In this document: positions 12,835 to 24,233 of the stretch, piece by piece
Position numbering within the stretch: the first letter of the stretch is position 1
How the letters are laid out: each line of letters starts with the position of its first letter
Assembly (NCBI GenBank): GCA_019633425.1
Contig: WSUB01000024.1
Span: 287,856-351,855, forward strand
Origin: Tulasnella sp. 424
Taxonomy: Eukaryota; Basidiomycota; Agaricomycetes; Cantharellales; Tulasnellaceae
Direction: 5' to 3'
DNA: 64,000 nt
The notes under the pieces: model-generated
Databases searched by the model: none
What the model was told of the DNA's origin: nothing
Seen by the model: only the letters and a program-made list of their open reading frames with translations
Translations under genes and position numbers: made by a program

Positions 12835-14300
12835 TCACCATACGTACAATTTTGTTACAGGGGAATCATCTCCTGTGTAGATCAGGAGGTCGTAGAAGAA
12901 TGCGCCGGTGAGAGCACCGACAAAGTCTCCAATCTATCGGGGAACAGGCGGTCAGATCCCCTCTCACGAGTAGGCGGGTAAAGAACCTACTATTGGCGTC
13001 CAAAGCCAGTAATGACTAGTTGCAAGAGTTCATCAGCATTTGCTTCAGACTTTGAGTACCTTCCAGTAAAACTTACTTTCTGTACGTGAATACTAGTTGG
13101 AGAAGATAGGCCATACGTGTGAGCTCCGGTTTGGTAAGATGAAAGAGGGAGAAAGACGAATACTCACCATTGCGACCGTAGAAAATAGCTGTCATGAGTC
13201 GTGGACCAAAATCGCGGGCGGGGTTCATTGCAGCTCCCGTTTGAAGAGCAAAGCAAGCCGTTAAGGCCACAACCGCCACAAAGATGATCAAAGGAACCAA
13301 AGTAGAAGGTGGAGCCGCAGCGCTGCGCCTGTCTGTAACGGTGAGGACGACGAATAGGAGCATCGCCGTCACCATGAGCTTGAAAGGGGGGGGGGGGGTT
13401 AGCGCAGCTATCCTTGGACTGGTAAATGGAGCTGGCAAACCTCTGAAAAGAAGCACGTTGCTGGAGAAAAGCACAGCAGTCAGATCAGTTAAAGCAAGAT
13501 CCGAGCAGGGACTGAGATATTCTCACCAGCATTCATGAAGTCAAGAGGGAATGTGACGAATAAAGAAGCCGTGCCGGGGGTAGTCCTGACTCCCAGACCA
13601 CCCTCCTGGACACTGATTGCTTGGTTGTATATACCGTAAACAAGAAGAGATCCCGTGAAAGCACCTGCAGTCTGAGCTATCACATATTGGATGAAGTCGC
13701 TCAAGGGGAAGCCGCGGAAGAGAAGGTGAACGAGGGTGACCTTGTGGGCCGGAACATCAGTCAGCTCTCCATGGGGGAAAGATACCCCAAGTGTTACTCA
13801 CAGCGGGATTGATATGACCTCCAGAGATACTAGCCGAGGACCAAATTCCGAATGCGGCTCCAGCGCCCCAGCCCATACAAACGCTGAGGAATGACTGGGG
13901 TAAAACGTTTGACTTGTCAATTGATTGCAAAGATGAGGCCTGAACGGTACGCACTCCTTTCTCCGCTCCAGCAATGGCGCGATTGGACCCGAGAGTGACT
14001 TGACAGTCAACAGCGGTTCCAAAAATTAGCAAGATCATCGTTCCCGTAAATTCGGCAAGTGGCCTCCGGAAACGACGCCTGCTCGCGAAACATGAGCCCT
14101 CATGAAAGACATGCTTTCTATCGGAACTTTTCGCACCTGAAGTCATCTAAAGGCTTAGAAGCTTGGTCATGGGATACAACGTTCAAAGTGGCGTTGTTCG
14201 TGACCGTCGTGTTGGTGGCTTGTAGGTGAAGAACTGGAAGGCCCAACGTGGATGCAGTTGGTGAGAGGTTGACGGGAGTGCGGTCAAGAGAGTCGTCCAT
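12835..14300 (-). CDS. aquaglyceroporin (MIP family channel)
   Basis: Membrane channel for water, glycerol and small solutes. A ~60-residue Ser/Thr/Asn-rich cytoplasmic N terminus precedes PLAEFTGTMILLIFGTAVDC (helix 1). Then come SISGGHINPAV (first NPA box), VIAQTAGAFTGSLLVYGIY, FFSELMVTAMLLFVVLTVTD and GAAMNPARDFGPR (second NPA; the Asp after NPAR marks glycerol facilitators). The last helix is IGDFVGALTGAFFYDLLIY and the end is …TKLYVW. Exons are remarkably small at the 3' half: 20 nt (13441-13460), 16 nt (13077-13092) and 25 nt (12991-13015). Each is flanked by AG/GT and keeps the family alignment. The stop at 12835 is the simplest choice. Confidence 0.88.
13386..13398. repeat. 13-nt poly-G/poly-C homopolymer in an intron
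   Basis: Thirteen consecutive G on the plus strand, i.e. C13 on the coding strand of the aquaglyceroporin. It directly precedes the TTTCAAG acceptor of intron 13440-13379 and forms most of that intron's polypyrimidine tract. Length polymorphism is likely. Confidence 0.8.
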
Positions 14301-15377
14301 GGTACAACAAGTATCGATCTTCAGCTGGTTGGAAGCAGAAGTCAATGGGGTATAGAGATATTGGGGGAAAGAGGAATGAAGACGAAGAGCGCTGCCCGAG
14401 TCTCCCTCTTTAAAATAGCCTATCCTCTCTCCAAATTTCAGGCCTGATGTGGACATCCCGCAGACATGGCCTCGTGTTTTCAGGGCTCCGAAGGCCAAAT
14501 TACACGGTCATGATGGTAAAACTTCCAGGATAGGTGATCAATCAACCGTTATCTGTGGGGAACGAGTGGCCATTGGTGGAAAGAAGTGAGAACGTGACCC
14601 ATGACCAGGTCGAGATTCGTTCGCCCGTGGCTTGAAGAAACCTCCAGAAGCGGGGCGAGCTATCTCTCTACTTCATTCTGGCAAGGTGGGAGAATCAACA
14701 AGGCAGAAGGGGAATGGGTGCAGGGTAAACGGACTTCCATGGATGTTTGGAGTTTCGTGGTTAACAGCGCAGGTGGTCAGCGGACTCACCGATTCCCAAC
14801 AGGGCAGGAGTGAAATGAAACGCATCCTGAGCTGAGCTTCAAGCTTTTCTCGAGGATCAGCACGTAACGCCCCTCTTGCGACGAGCTAGGACTCCGAGTT
14901 CGGGGCGGGGTTATGAGCGCGGTGCATTGTTGTTGTTGCAGACAAGGTCGACTCCAGGAGTTCACCCTGGTCGGACACGTTCCCTCAGCTTCACAGAGCT
15001 GCCTTCGAGGAGAAATTACAAGGGATTTTCATTCAGTCTGAAACCTTGCCAACTCTATCCTAGATGAGGTCAGCTGGTTGTTGGTCGTGACAGGAAGTGA
15101 AAGGCGTAGAACAGTGGGAGTTCGGCACACTGACAAACAAACACAAGCCACGGATTGCGGCGGAGACCAGCTCTTGTCCGTCATCCCGCAACGCTACCTC
15201 ACGCTTTTCTCTCAACAACCTCAACACCCCACTGCGGGCCCGTATCAACCCGACGCAGCAAGACTTCAACCTCAAGTACAGCATTGGCGCATCGGCTCAC
15301 CCTCGTTTGAATCTTCGTATCACCGACCTTAACCGCCTTTTTTCTGATCGCTTCAAGGGGGCTCGACTCCTTTACCC
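14301..15377. promoter_or_regulatory. divergent upstream region of aquaglyceroporin and CHS7
   Basis: Separates the start codons of the minus-strand aquaglyceroporin and the plus-strand CHS7. Short ORFs on both strands have no recognisable product. No specific regulatory motif is claimed. Confidence 0.45.
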
Positions 15378-16817
15378 ATGGTCTCTTTCGGGTCTTTCCA
15401 ATCAATATGCGAGACCGCAGCGCTCGTCATCTGCCCTCTAGTAGAGTCTTCGCAGGGGGTAGAGCCACAGTGCTATAGCAGGAATGTCGAGATCTCGAAA
15501 ACACTGCTGTTCCAACCAGGTGAGCCTTCCGTCTCCATGGACTCCACCCACAGAGAAAGGCGACCGCGATGACTTCCCCGCCGCCAACCACTACTACTGT
15601 GGATCCCGGCGCCTGGCTCTCAACGTCCCCTATCGTTTTTTATGGTCGATGCTGATCATATGTTCCCGACTTTGCACCCTTTACACTCACAGCAACCTCT
15701 TTCGTCCACATTGTGGCCATCTTCATGACTGCCATCATGATCTTCCACGTTCGGAGCAAGTACACCGCCGTCGGTGAGTCCAATTTGATGCGCTGGCAGG
15801 CGGCATTATACGCGGCATTGTCTGATGCACGGCATTGCGCGTTTTTACGCCACAGGCCGAAAGGAAATCGTCACGTTTTTCTACATGTATGCCCTCATCG
15901 AGTTACTGGCCATTTTCCTCGACTCCGGCATCATCCCGACTAATAGTAACGTCTATCCGGTGAGCAACCCGCAGCCCGGAAGGGTCTTATTTGGCAAAGG
16001 CGCTCATACCTCAGGAAATCTAGTGGTTCACGGCTGTGTATTGCGGCTTAGTGGCTGCGACCTACTGCTGCCTTCTCATCAACGGTTTCGTCGGCTTCCA
16101 GTTCGCTGAAGATGGAACCCCGTTGTCATTATGGGTGCGAGGGACTGGCTTTTGTGATTGAGACCAACCACTGAACCCTAGCCTTTGTAGGGTCTGCGAG
16201 GAGCTTGTTTGGTCGTCTTCGGCATCACAATGTTCGTTGCGATTGCCACATTCAAGAACATCGCTGGCTTCAAGTATACGAAACCCCTCGGCCTCTGGAT
16301 CATCTACATCATCTGGCCACTCATCTGCGTCATCTGCTATGTCGTCACACAACTCATCATCGTCATCCGCACCTTGGACGACCGGTGGCCCATTGGTGAC
16401 ATCTTGTTCGGTGTCGGTTTCTTCACCGTTGCCCAAATCGTTCTCTTCGCCTTCAGCGTTACCATCTGCAACGCCGTCAAGCATTACATCGATGGCTTGT
16501 TCTTCTTCACCCTCTGCATGTTGCTGAGCGTGATGATGGTTTACAAGTATTGGGATTCGATCACCAAGGAGGATTTGGAGTTCAGTGTTGGAAGCAAGGC
16601 TGCCGTTTGGGAAGTCAAGGATCCCTTATTGGCTTCGGCCGCTCCCACAACTGCCGGCGGATATGGTGGATTCAGGGGTATGGAACATGACGGATATGGT
16701 GACGACGATGCCTCAAACTACCAAGCTCCTGGCAGCTTGGTTGGTGGCGTCAGTGGCGGCCAATACTACAACCACGGAAGCCACGGATACCCGCCACAGG
16801 GTGGCTATACCAATTAA
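15378..16817 (+). CDS. CHS7: Chs7-type chitin synthase export chaperone
   Basis: Multi-spanning ER protein needed for export of class IV-type chitin synthase (Chs3) to the cell surface. It begins [20 protein letters not shown], then …[20 protein letters not shown] across intron 15520-15692. The segments [69 protein letters not shown] and [20 protein letters not shown] follow the yeast Chs7 order. [20 protein letters not shown] is the conserved end of the domain, followed by a Gly/Tyr/Asn-rich cytoplasmic tail. Four introns. Start chosen by alignment with the short Chs7 N terminus. Convergent with the Stm1-like gene. Confidence 0.93.
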
Positions 16818-17150
16818 CATTGTATCATGATTTCTTGTCGTTCGTTTCTCCTTGTCGCTCTCGCTTTTCTGCCGCTTACGCTTTCTTCAGTGACCCTATA
16901 TATAGAGCGCATATTATTTCCTGCCATTTTGGACAGTTACATAACTTTCCCTCCCAATCACATGTGTCGTGCTTTGATTTCGGACTTTCTTCAAGTGAAA
17001 TGTAGCGCATGCTCACCGACCACCATGAAGCATACGCATACGTTGGCACGATACTCCATACAACAACTCAAAAGTGTACATAGATACTCTGAACAGCCAA
17101 GATAGCGACGGAGTGGGAAAGTGTTGATTTTTAACAGGTGATGATGGGCT
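16818..17150. other. convergent 3' intergenic region
   Basis: Between CHS7 and the Stm1-like gene; AT-richer and probably both 3' UTRs. Nothing else seen. Confidence 0.5.
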
Positions 17151-18805
17151 TTAACCCAGGGAAGGGAAGGCCTTTTCGTCGTCGACGTTGACAGCCCGAG
17201 GACCGTCATTGCGACCTCCTCTGAAGCCACCACGTCCGCCGCGACGATCGCCTCCTCGTCCGCGGAAATCTCCTCGTCCGCCGCGGAAACCATCTCCTCC
17301 ACGGGAGTCTCCACGGAAGCCTCCACGATCGCCTCGACCACGACCACGGCCGCCACGAGGGTTGGTGTCAGCGAACTGTCCGTCGATTGGGATCATGATC
17401 TTCTCCTTGACCTCCTTGGCCTTGGGAGCCCTCTGTGCCTTGGGCTATGAAGACGACGACCAAGTAACAGACGGATGTTCAGTGCGTGGATAAAGGACGC
17501 AGATCAACGAGCACTGACCTTTCCGACGTAGAAGTCGTCGACTTCTTCCTCCTCGCGAAGCAACTGCTGAGCACCAGCGAAGAGGTCCTCGCCAGCTCCC
17601 TCGTTTGCCTTGCGCGGCTGAGTCGAGCCGATGATGCCGGAGAGACCGGTCTCAGCCCTCGTGGAGAGATATTCATCTAAGGTCATGGTCTTGTCCTCTT
17701 CGGGTTCGGCGGCAGCGGCCTTCTCGCCCTCGGGGGCGGCAGCAGCAGCCTCTCCTTCGGCGGCAGGAGCACCATCACCACCCCAAGAGGCAGCGGGAGC
17801 ATCATCTCCCCAAGTGGCACCGCCCTCGGCCTTGGTCTCAGCCTGAGCATCCTTCTCAGCTGCAGACTCGGCAGCGAGCTCGTGGTTTCCGTCAGTTCCT
17901 CCCCAGCCTTGTGAGACCTGTTTGGAGGTGTCACTGATTTCGGATATTCGAGAGGGGTAGAGAGGTAAGATGGAAGATTGTTTTGGAGGGAAGGGGTAAC
18001 GATGAGGCTAGGGTCGCAGACAGCAGCGTTGGGGAGAGGACCTACACGATTCCCGTCTTGCTATGCCTGTCATCCCTGAAACGGCCACCACCACGACCAC
18101 CACGTCCTCGACCTTCGCCACGGTCGCCGCGCCCTGGGCCGCCACGGCCGCCACGTCCACCACGATCTAGATAGGCAAAGTGACTTGGAATCAGTGCCCG
18201 GCCCAGTCACCTCGCCCCGTTGGCCAATCGGCCGGAATCCCTCCGCAGCACGAACGGCACAAACGGTATTCAAAGTTAAACGTACCATGCCGTCCTTCCG
18301 TCCTATCGAACCTCTGAGTAGGTAACGTACTCTCCTCCGCTGCGTTAGAGTCGGCGGTAGCTTGCGGCTTCGGTGGTCCTCCTCGGGCATAGTACCTTCC
18401 ACTTCGTGATGCAGGGCCACCCCTTGACTGCTGTTGATTCCTCTTGGGCTCTTCCGGGTGTGCGGGTGAGACGGCGGTGGCCTTGCTCTTTGCCGTTGTG
18501 AGGCCACCCTTGGCGTTCTCATCATCGTCTATGCGTCATTCGAATATTCGCCCCCCAATGAGAAATTATATATGAAAACGAGCGGAGTTGTAGTCAGTAT
18601 TGATATGCTACAGCGACAGCGAATCAAGGGGAATCGGGCGAGGCGATGGGCAAGGACGGTGGGCATAGACCGAATTGGAATTATTACGGGGTTGTGGAAT
18701 GGACCACCCGTCATCATCATCGTGAAACGCCTTATCTCGCCCACATAGGAGGTTACATGACTCACCGTTTAAGAGGGCAAACTTGTTAAAACCGGCGACC
18801 GACAT
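17151..18805 (-). CDS. Stm1/HABP4 (SERBP1-like) ribosome- and RNA-binding protein
   Basis: Exons read MSVAGFNKFALLN, then DDENAKGGLTTAKSK, an Arg/Gly-rich segment (RGGRGGPGRGDRGEGRGRGG), an Ala/Glu-rich acidic region and MTLDEYLSTRAETGLSGIIG. Next come DLFAGAQQLLREEEEVDDFY, a long RGG box (GGRGDFRGRGGDRRGGRGG) and the end VDDEKAFPSLG. The FxLLN start, DEYLxxR segment and terminal RGG box fit the HABP4/PAI-RBP1 family and yeast Stm1, which hold inactive 80S ribosomes in a clamped state. At least six exons. Start set by the short MSVAGFNKFALL exon at 18805. Confidence 0.85.
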
Positions 18806-19234
18806 TTTATGTGGGTGCGGTCTGTTTAAACCTGGACGGGTTACTTGATGGCTTTGGGTAGGGGAGGATTTGGTTGGGCGATGTCACCGTTACGCGCGGA
18901 GTCGGAAAGGCTCGTGCTCAGTTGATTAGAAAACTGTCTACTCTTGACTCATATTTGCTTCACTGGCGCAAACACTCGCATGACCTCTCGAACCATGACG
19001 AGCAGATTGCGTTGCTCAAACGCTAACGCTAACGGGGAATGTTCGATCGGCTCGATCAAGCCACGTTCATCAATCTCATTTGCCTAGTATGGCAGCAACC
19101 GCCCTTATCGTCGACGTAAATCAAGGCCACGTTCTCGGCTTTTGGAGAAGCAGCCCATATTATAAGATGGTATGACTATAGATACATGGTATACATCGCA
19201 GTCGTAAAATTCCGTGTCAATCGGGGAAGTACGT
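18806..19234. other. short intergenic region
   Basis: Holds the promoter of the Stm1-like gene (transcribed leftwards) and the 3' flank of the coiled-coil gene. No ORF or RNA gene recognised. Confidence 0.45.
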
Positions 19235-19892
19235 TTAGGCAGCGGATGGTCCCGTGGCTGTTGTCGTAGATGTAGGTGCCGAGAACGTCGCAAGTCTCTC
19301 ATCACGCCGCGCCTACGAGAAGACCATGTGGGATGAGTATCATTGCTTTGAAGGGTAAGTGCGATGGTTGGGAAAGCTTACCGCATTAACCTCCTGCTGC
19401 TGCTCCACTCTTTGAAGGTCGATCTTGCGCTCCGCAAGAGCAGCATGAGCATCTTTTGCTTTGTTCTGCTTGACCTGAAATCGCACCGACCGTCAATCGG
19501 AGGCTAAAGACGGAGGTTAAAGGTGGAATCTCGCTCACTGTGATATTCTTGGCAGTCGCTCGTTCGTTCTTAATCGCATCGTCGAGCCGGTGCTGAGCCT
19601 CTTTTAAGCGATCCTCAGCCTTGTGCTCGTATTTGGCGGCTTTCTCGTGGGTATGAATGGATTTGTCTACAGACTGAAGAGGGCAGGTTTGTCAGTGATG
19701 CCGAACCGTCAGGGTTGTAAACAGGATCGGTACCTTTTCGGTCTTCCTGACAGCTTTCTCGGCGTGTGCAAGTTCTTTCTGAGCGGTCTTAAGATTCTTC
19801 GAATCCATGGTCTCCTCTCGCTTCATCTGCTTCTCGAACTTTGCGAGGTCAGCAGCGGTGTGGTGCTTAACGGGTTGAGCAGTGGTAGACAT
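19235..19892 (-). CDS. small Lys/Glu/Ala-rich coiled-coil protein
   Basis: Four exons encode MSTTAQPVKHHTAADLAKFE, a long charged helix (KEETMDSKNLKTAQKELAHA-like heptads, then SVDKSIHTHEKAAKYEHKAE), a second helical segment (VKQNKAKDAHAALAERKIDL) and a Ser/Thr tail ending TTTATGPSAA. No signal peptide or membrane segment. The composition and exon pattern resemble a conserved basidiomycete family of unknown function whose members start MSxTAQPVKHHT; that recollection is not verified here. The final exon (after the acceptor at about 19310) was chosen because it keeps phase 0 and gives a sensible low-complexity C terminus. Confidence 0.7.
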
Positions 19893-20286
19893 GTTAGTAA
19901 TTTGGGATGTCGATCAGAGGGAGTAGATTCGGTGTTTTGTAGAGAAGATTTGACTGAGAAAGCATTGAGGACTTGGTGGTATATATAGGTACGGTTGGCT
20001 GGGCGCCTGTGGGGCAGGTCGATGATGTCATGGCGTCATGGAGTCGACTGAGGGACTTATTCGAGAGGCACCACTCAAATGAACAATGATGTGGATCCTA
20101 CCCAGTGGCTCAGAATCTCATGATGGGCAATCTCTCCACCTCGGGACCGGTTGGAGCAAACGAGCGAGTAGAAGGCGGGATTCGGGCAGACGATGTTGGC
20201 ATCATTCGATATATGTCAACCACAACTTAACCTATTTGGACTAATTAATCCACCTTCGAAACGTTTTCGAACGTCACTGCGTCCGG
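19893..20286. other. promoter region of the coiled-coil gene
   Basis: Contains a TATATATA element at 19980-19986, some 90 bp upstream of the minus-strand start at 19892, which could be a TATA box. The remainder is the 3' flank of DHODH. No coding signal. Confidence 0.4.
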
Positions 20287-21530
20287 TCAAGGCTTCGAGC
20301 CGCCAGAAACGGAAGGCGCTTTGACGATGTCGGCAAAGATCGAAATCCCTTTCCTGCCCAACGCCGTCGCGCAGCCAACAACGTCGGCTCCCGCTCGGAA
20401 CATCCTGTCTGCAGCATCTGCAGAAGCGACGCCTCCAGCACCGATGATCGCGAGAGAGCGGATTCCCTCGTCTTGGTGGGCATTGATGAGCTTGCGGAAT
20501 GCATGGACATTTCTGACATGAAATATTCCCCAGGTCAGCAGGCATTAAATCAGGTAACAATTCCATAACTCACCCAAGTGACAAAGGGTGCAGAGATTCC
20601 CCTGCTAGCCCTCCCCATATGGCTGGAAGAGCAAACCCGCCCGTCTCCGACGTCACTGTTTGGTCATTTTTAACGACCTGATCACTGAACATCAAACTCG
20701 AGCCCAAAGTGTTCGTGCACGTCAAGAAAGCGATGGGATTTCGTTTCTTTCCATCGACGTCCTGGGTGAATGAAGCGATAAAGTCGATCACCTCAACGAA
20801 TTGCCGAGCGTACACGTAAGGCGGCAGCTTGATACCGACGGCCAGTGAGGGATCAGCTTTGAACACTTCGGCCACGGACTGAACGAGAGGTCGAAGAGAG
20901 GAAATGTCGTACGACGGAGGGGGGTGACCTTCGATATTGGGGCAGCTGGTATTAATCTCCACTGCAATACGGGGGGAGGCGGAGATAGGGTCATCGAACT
21001 CTGTTCGAAGTGCTTGAATAGCCGCTAGCATCTCCGGGAGCTCATTGTGAGAGGAACCGCCGTCGAGCTCAGAGGGCTCTATTATCTCCTCTTCCCGCGA
21101 GGTGACATCCAGGCTATGAGTCGGAATCGTTTCCCCATCATGCGGTAAAGGGCTCGTAATGCTGATGATAACAGGTTTGTTTGAATCAGGGCGGTTTTGC
21201 AGGATGGTTCGGACCCAGTCGATGTACTGCGAAAGCGGATAGGGCGAGTATCCGTAACAGTTCAGAGACGACAAGGAGTCTGAAGCAAACACCACCTATG
21301 GGAATAAAAACCTCTTTGGTAAGGCATGAGGCGCAGAACTGACTTCGGGCGATACGTACTTGGTGAATTGTTGGATCGTCCGGGAAACCTTTGAGTGTCG
21401 CAGTTCGAGTAGTCACTGCTCCGGTATCTGGACACTCGTACAAGGCAGTGAGGTCATCCAAGTTCGATGCCCATGGGCACGCCGTGTTCGTTACTGGAGG
21501 TATGATTGTAAGTTCGCGAAATGCGGACAT
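20287..21530 (-). CDS. class 1A-type dihydroorotate dehydrogenase
   Basis: Flavoenzyme of pyrimidine synthesis oxidising dihydroorotate to orotate. Three exons: MSAFRELTIIPPVTNTACPW… (the N(T/S)ACPWA start is typical), VVFASDSLSSLNCYGYSPYP, then EINTSCPNIEGHPPPSYD with the catalytic-loop Cys of family 1A (NxSCPN). FMN-binding segments follow: VGIKLPPYV, FLTCTNTLGSSLMF, ETGGFALPAIWGGLAGESLH and IIGAGGVASADAADRMFRAG. There is no N-terminal targeting sequence or membrane helix, so it is probably cytosolic, unlike the mitochondrial class 2 enzyme. The C terminus (…KAPSVSGGSKP) is shorter than bacterial 1A enzymes. An insertion rich in Glu/Ser follows ISITSPLP. Divergent from an F-box gene with 255 bp between starts. 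Confidence 0.9.
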
Positions 21531-21785
21531 GGTAGTAGTGACGTCGATGGGCGTGACAGAAAAAGCGATAACGTTCGGCCAGGGTCGGCTATAGTGGGTC
21601 ACCAAAATAAGCCGTGGGAGTGTTTGAAAAACAACAACCATACCACCAATTCCAACCCGCCAACCTCGTTTCCGCACACTGTGTGAAGCCAGATTTGGTG
21701 CGTGTAAAAGGATTGCGTTTCTAACCTTTATGCACTTGTAAACTGGGTTCTGGCTCCTTTCAGTCATACACCTACTGTTTGAAAG
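21531..21785. promoter_or_regulatory. divergent promoter shared by DHODH and F-box copy 1
   Basis: 255 bp separate the DHODH start (minus) from the F-box start (plus). The segment, together with the first ~15 DHODH codons (21487-21530), is repeated at 23951-24233 upstream of F-box copy 2. Shared landmarks include the AACCTTTATGCA block and the CAGTTTGAAAG-type sequence just before the F-box ATG. Confidence 0.75.
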
Positions 21786-23491
21786 ATGACGTCAAGTTCA
21801 GCAAACAGCCCTCCTCTATGGTTCCCGGAGGCAGAGAGGGCTCGGATGGAGCAATCTATCGGGCGTATCGTTCGCAATGAACTTTCCATGCACGCATATT
21901 CCAGGTTTGAGTCTTCCTCAGTTTCTCGCAATATATGGCCATCTTACGCCACGATTTGCAGAGGCCTGTCGATCGATGGTCCGAGGGGACAGATTGAGAT
22001 TTTGGAGAAATTGTTGTCGGTAATCAATACCTGTCGGAACAGGCTGGTTCCCATAAACTGCTTACCCCAGGACATCATGGGCCACATTCTCTCTATCGTC
22101 CTCAAGCTGGAAAGCATCGAAGCTTGGAATGGCCCGTTGACTCGCCCGATGCTGTTGGCATTGTCGACCAGCGCGAACGGCTTCGCTTGGTCTCACGGAG
22201 CTGGAACTCGTTCATCGTCTCAACGCCAAGGTTTTGGAGCATCCTCGCACCCGGTTCGGTGTCGTCTAAGGGTGTGGAGCGGGCCCAGCAGCGGGAGCTC
22301 TCCTTAGTACATCGATTCGGATCCTTCGACATAGAAAGGGTGGAACGTCTTGCGATGGTCCTCTCTCCATACCTCCCTCGGATACGGACCCTGCGATTAA
22401 GAGACCAGAAACTCGCCGGCGCATTTCTGAGAATCCCGCTCCCTACTTTGCGTACGCTCGACATAGGCCCACGCGACAGCAATAACCCGTGGCCCGTTAT
22501 AATCCAGGACCAATTTCCCCGCCTGCACACCTTACGCCTCATAGACTGCCCTCCCATATCAAGCCGTACCCCCCTAGACACAATACGGATCATCCATCTT
22601 AACCAAGCACCCCACGGATTAGACGAAACTCTGGGTTTCTTACAGAGCTGTCCCAACCTCGAGGAACTCAAGATCTCGCCCTCGGTTCGCCCGCCATGGA
22701 CCGTCAGCCAGACATCTACAACAGTTCAGCTACACGGCTTACAACGACTAGAGATGCGCATCTTTGACCCTTCTACGCTACCCTGCCTTTTTCAGAAGAC
22801 TCGGATCCCGAATATCAACCAGATTGTGATATGGTTCGTAAATATCCGTCTCTCGATGAGTACCGCGGACGTAGGCACCGCTCTTCAAGAAAGCCTTGAC
22901 ACATTGCAACTTTCGGGTTCAGGCTCGCGTATCGTTCAGTTGCTCATCTCCAGTAGTGCCGTTTCTTGCGTCACGGCGGACGGCCTCTCGGTTAAGGTTA
23001 AACTGGCTCACGAAAACGGCTGCAGAGAGCTGGCCAGGTATTTATTGGGCCGCCTTGACCCGAAGATGCTTTGCGTGACCATACATCTTCAGGACCAAGG
23101 CGAGAGTAGCTGGGTGGATCAGATGCTTGGTCAAAGGAATGTGGTCGAGTTGCGAGCACGAGGGGGAACCCTCAACAGCACGAGAGCCCTGGTGGACTGC
23201 CTGGCATTGTTCGACAAGGAGACCGTAGCGGAAGAGGCGGAAGAGGGACCCGACAACTTGGAGTTACCGACGAACGTGACGTTACCGTGGCATTCACTGC
23301 AGACCCTCATCTCCGAGGCGGTCGAGGTTGACCTCCCGCAGCTCCTTCGAATGGCGACAACCAGGGTGAACAATCTTCAGGATGTGCCCTCGCAGCTCCA
23401 GCGGGTCACGTTGATTAACTGCGGTACTGGGAACTCGCCTAATCTCTCATCAATGTTCCGCGCTGTCGGCGTCGATCTCCAGCTGCGGTAG
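21786..23491 (+). pseudogene. F-box protein, cluster 1 copy 1, single-base frameshift
   Basis: Exon 1 is 21786-21904, intron 21905-21961, and exon 2 runs to 23491; this structure is identical in copies 2 and 3. The product would be an F-box protein (substrate adaptor of an SCF ubiquitin ligase) with F-box core LVPINCLPQDIMGHIL…RLRLVSRSWNSFI followed by a leucine-rich-repeat-like region. Compared with copy 2 (GAAGACTTGGAATGG) this copy reads GAAGCTTGGAATGG at 22119-22132. The one-base loss shifts the frame inside the F-box; all downstream sequence is open in the other frame up to …VGVDLQLR. Either a young pseudogene, a sequencing error or a short truncated product. Confidence 0.8.
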
Positions 23492-23950
23492 GTTAGTTCA
23501 TGTGATGTGCGGTAACTAGTTGCATTCGATAGACTTCTCTCTGTGGTAGCGATGAACTTTGCGGAAGCTTATTGGTAACCTTGTTGATTAATCGAATCTG
23601 GGCGCCATTGGTTTGGGACTTGCCAGGAAATAACGCGGGTTCACGCGCGTGCTGGATGTCCTTCGGTAATATCCAAAGGTCCCACTCAGGTTTTACCGCC
23701 AGACCCCCTCCATCGGACTTGCGCATTGCATCGGGATAATGCTTCGGACACATCGTTGATATTGACAAGAGGTGAGGACGCTCTATTAGTTGGATCGGCT
23801 ACGGGCTACAAAAAGCCCCGCGAACGTTGGGGTTGCACTAGAACGACAACCAGACCACAATCGTAGTCTCTCGGGTCAGACGTCAACCCTCCGATAACTT
23901 ATTTATGCTGCATGTGGATCAGACCGGTTCCCTAGAGCCACAACGCGGCC
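23492..23950. other. 3' flank of F-box copy 1, part of the duplicated unit
   Basis: Similar to the region after copy 2 (25952-26380), for example the blocks GATGTGCGGTA, CTTGCCAGGAAATAAC and GGTAATATCCAAAGGTCCCA. It therefore belongs to the tandemly duplicated segment. No gene recognised. Confidence 0.65.
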
Positions 23951-23986
23951 TTCGTTATTGGAGGTGTAAGTTCGCGAAATGCGGAC
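23951..23986 (-). pseudogene. relic of DHODH codons ~1-15 carried in the duplication
   Basis: TTCGTTATTGGAGGTGTAAG and the following TTCGCGAAATGCGGAC match DHODH exon 1 (21487-21530, reverse strand), i.e. codons for MSAFREL…PPVTN. The relic has lost a few bases inside and the ATG itself: DHODH has GCGGACATGGTAGTAGTGACG, the relic GCGGACTGACG. It marks the left breakpoint of the tandem duplication that produced F-box copy 2. Confidence 0.75.
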
Positions 23987-24233
23987 TGACGTCGATATTG
24001 AGAAAAAAAGGATAACGGTCGGCCAGGAGCGGGCTGCCCAAAACAAGCCGTGAGAATGTTGAGAAAGTGGCAACTTTTACGTACTGGACTCGAACCACGC
24101 CAACCTGCCAACCTCGCTTCCGTACCTTGTGTAAGTCAGATATTGTGCGCGTAGATGGTTTGCGCTTATAACCTTTATGCAACTGTAAAGCTGTGATCTG
24201 GTTGCTTTCGGTCATACATCTCCAGTTTGAAAG

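Noticed and set aside
16062..16484. 140-codon acidic minus-strand ORF
   Set aside because: It is the antisense shadow of CHS7 exons; the acidic composition comes from the hydrophobic codons on the other strand.
17188..17493. Pro/Arg-rich plus-strand ORF
   Set aside because: Antisense of the RGG-box exon of the Stm1-like gene.
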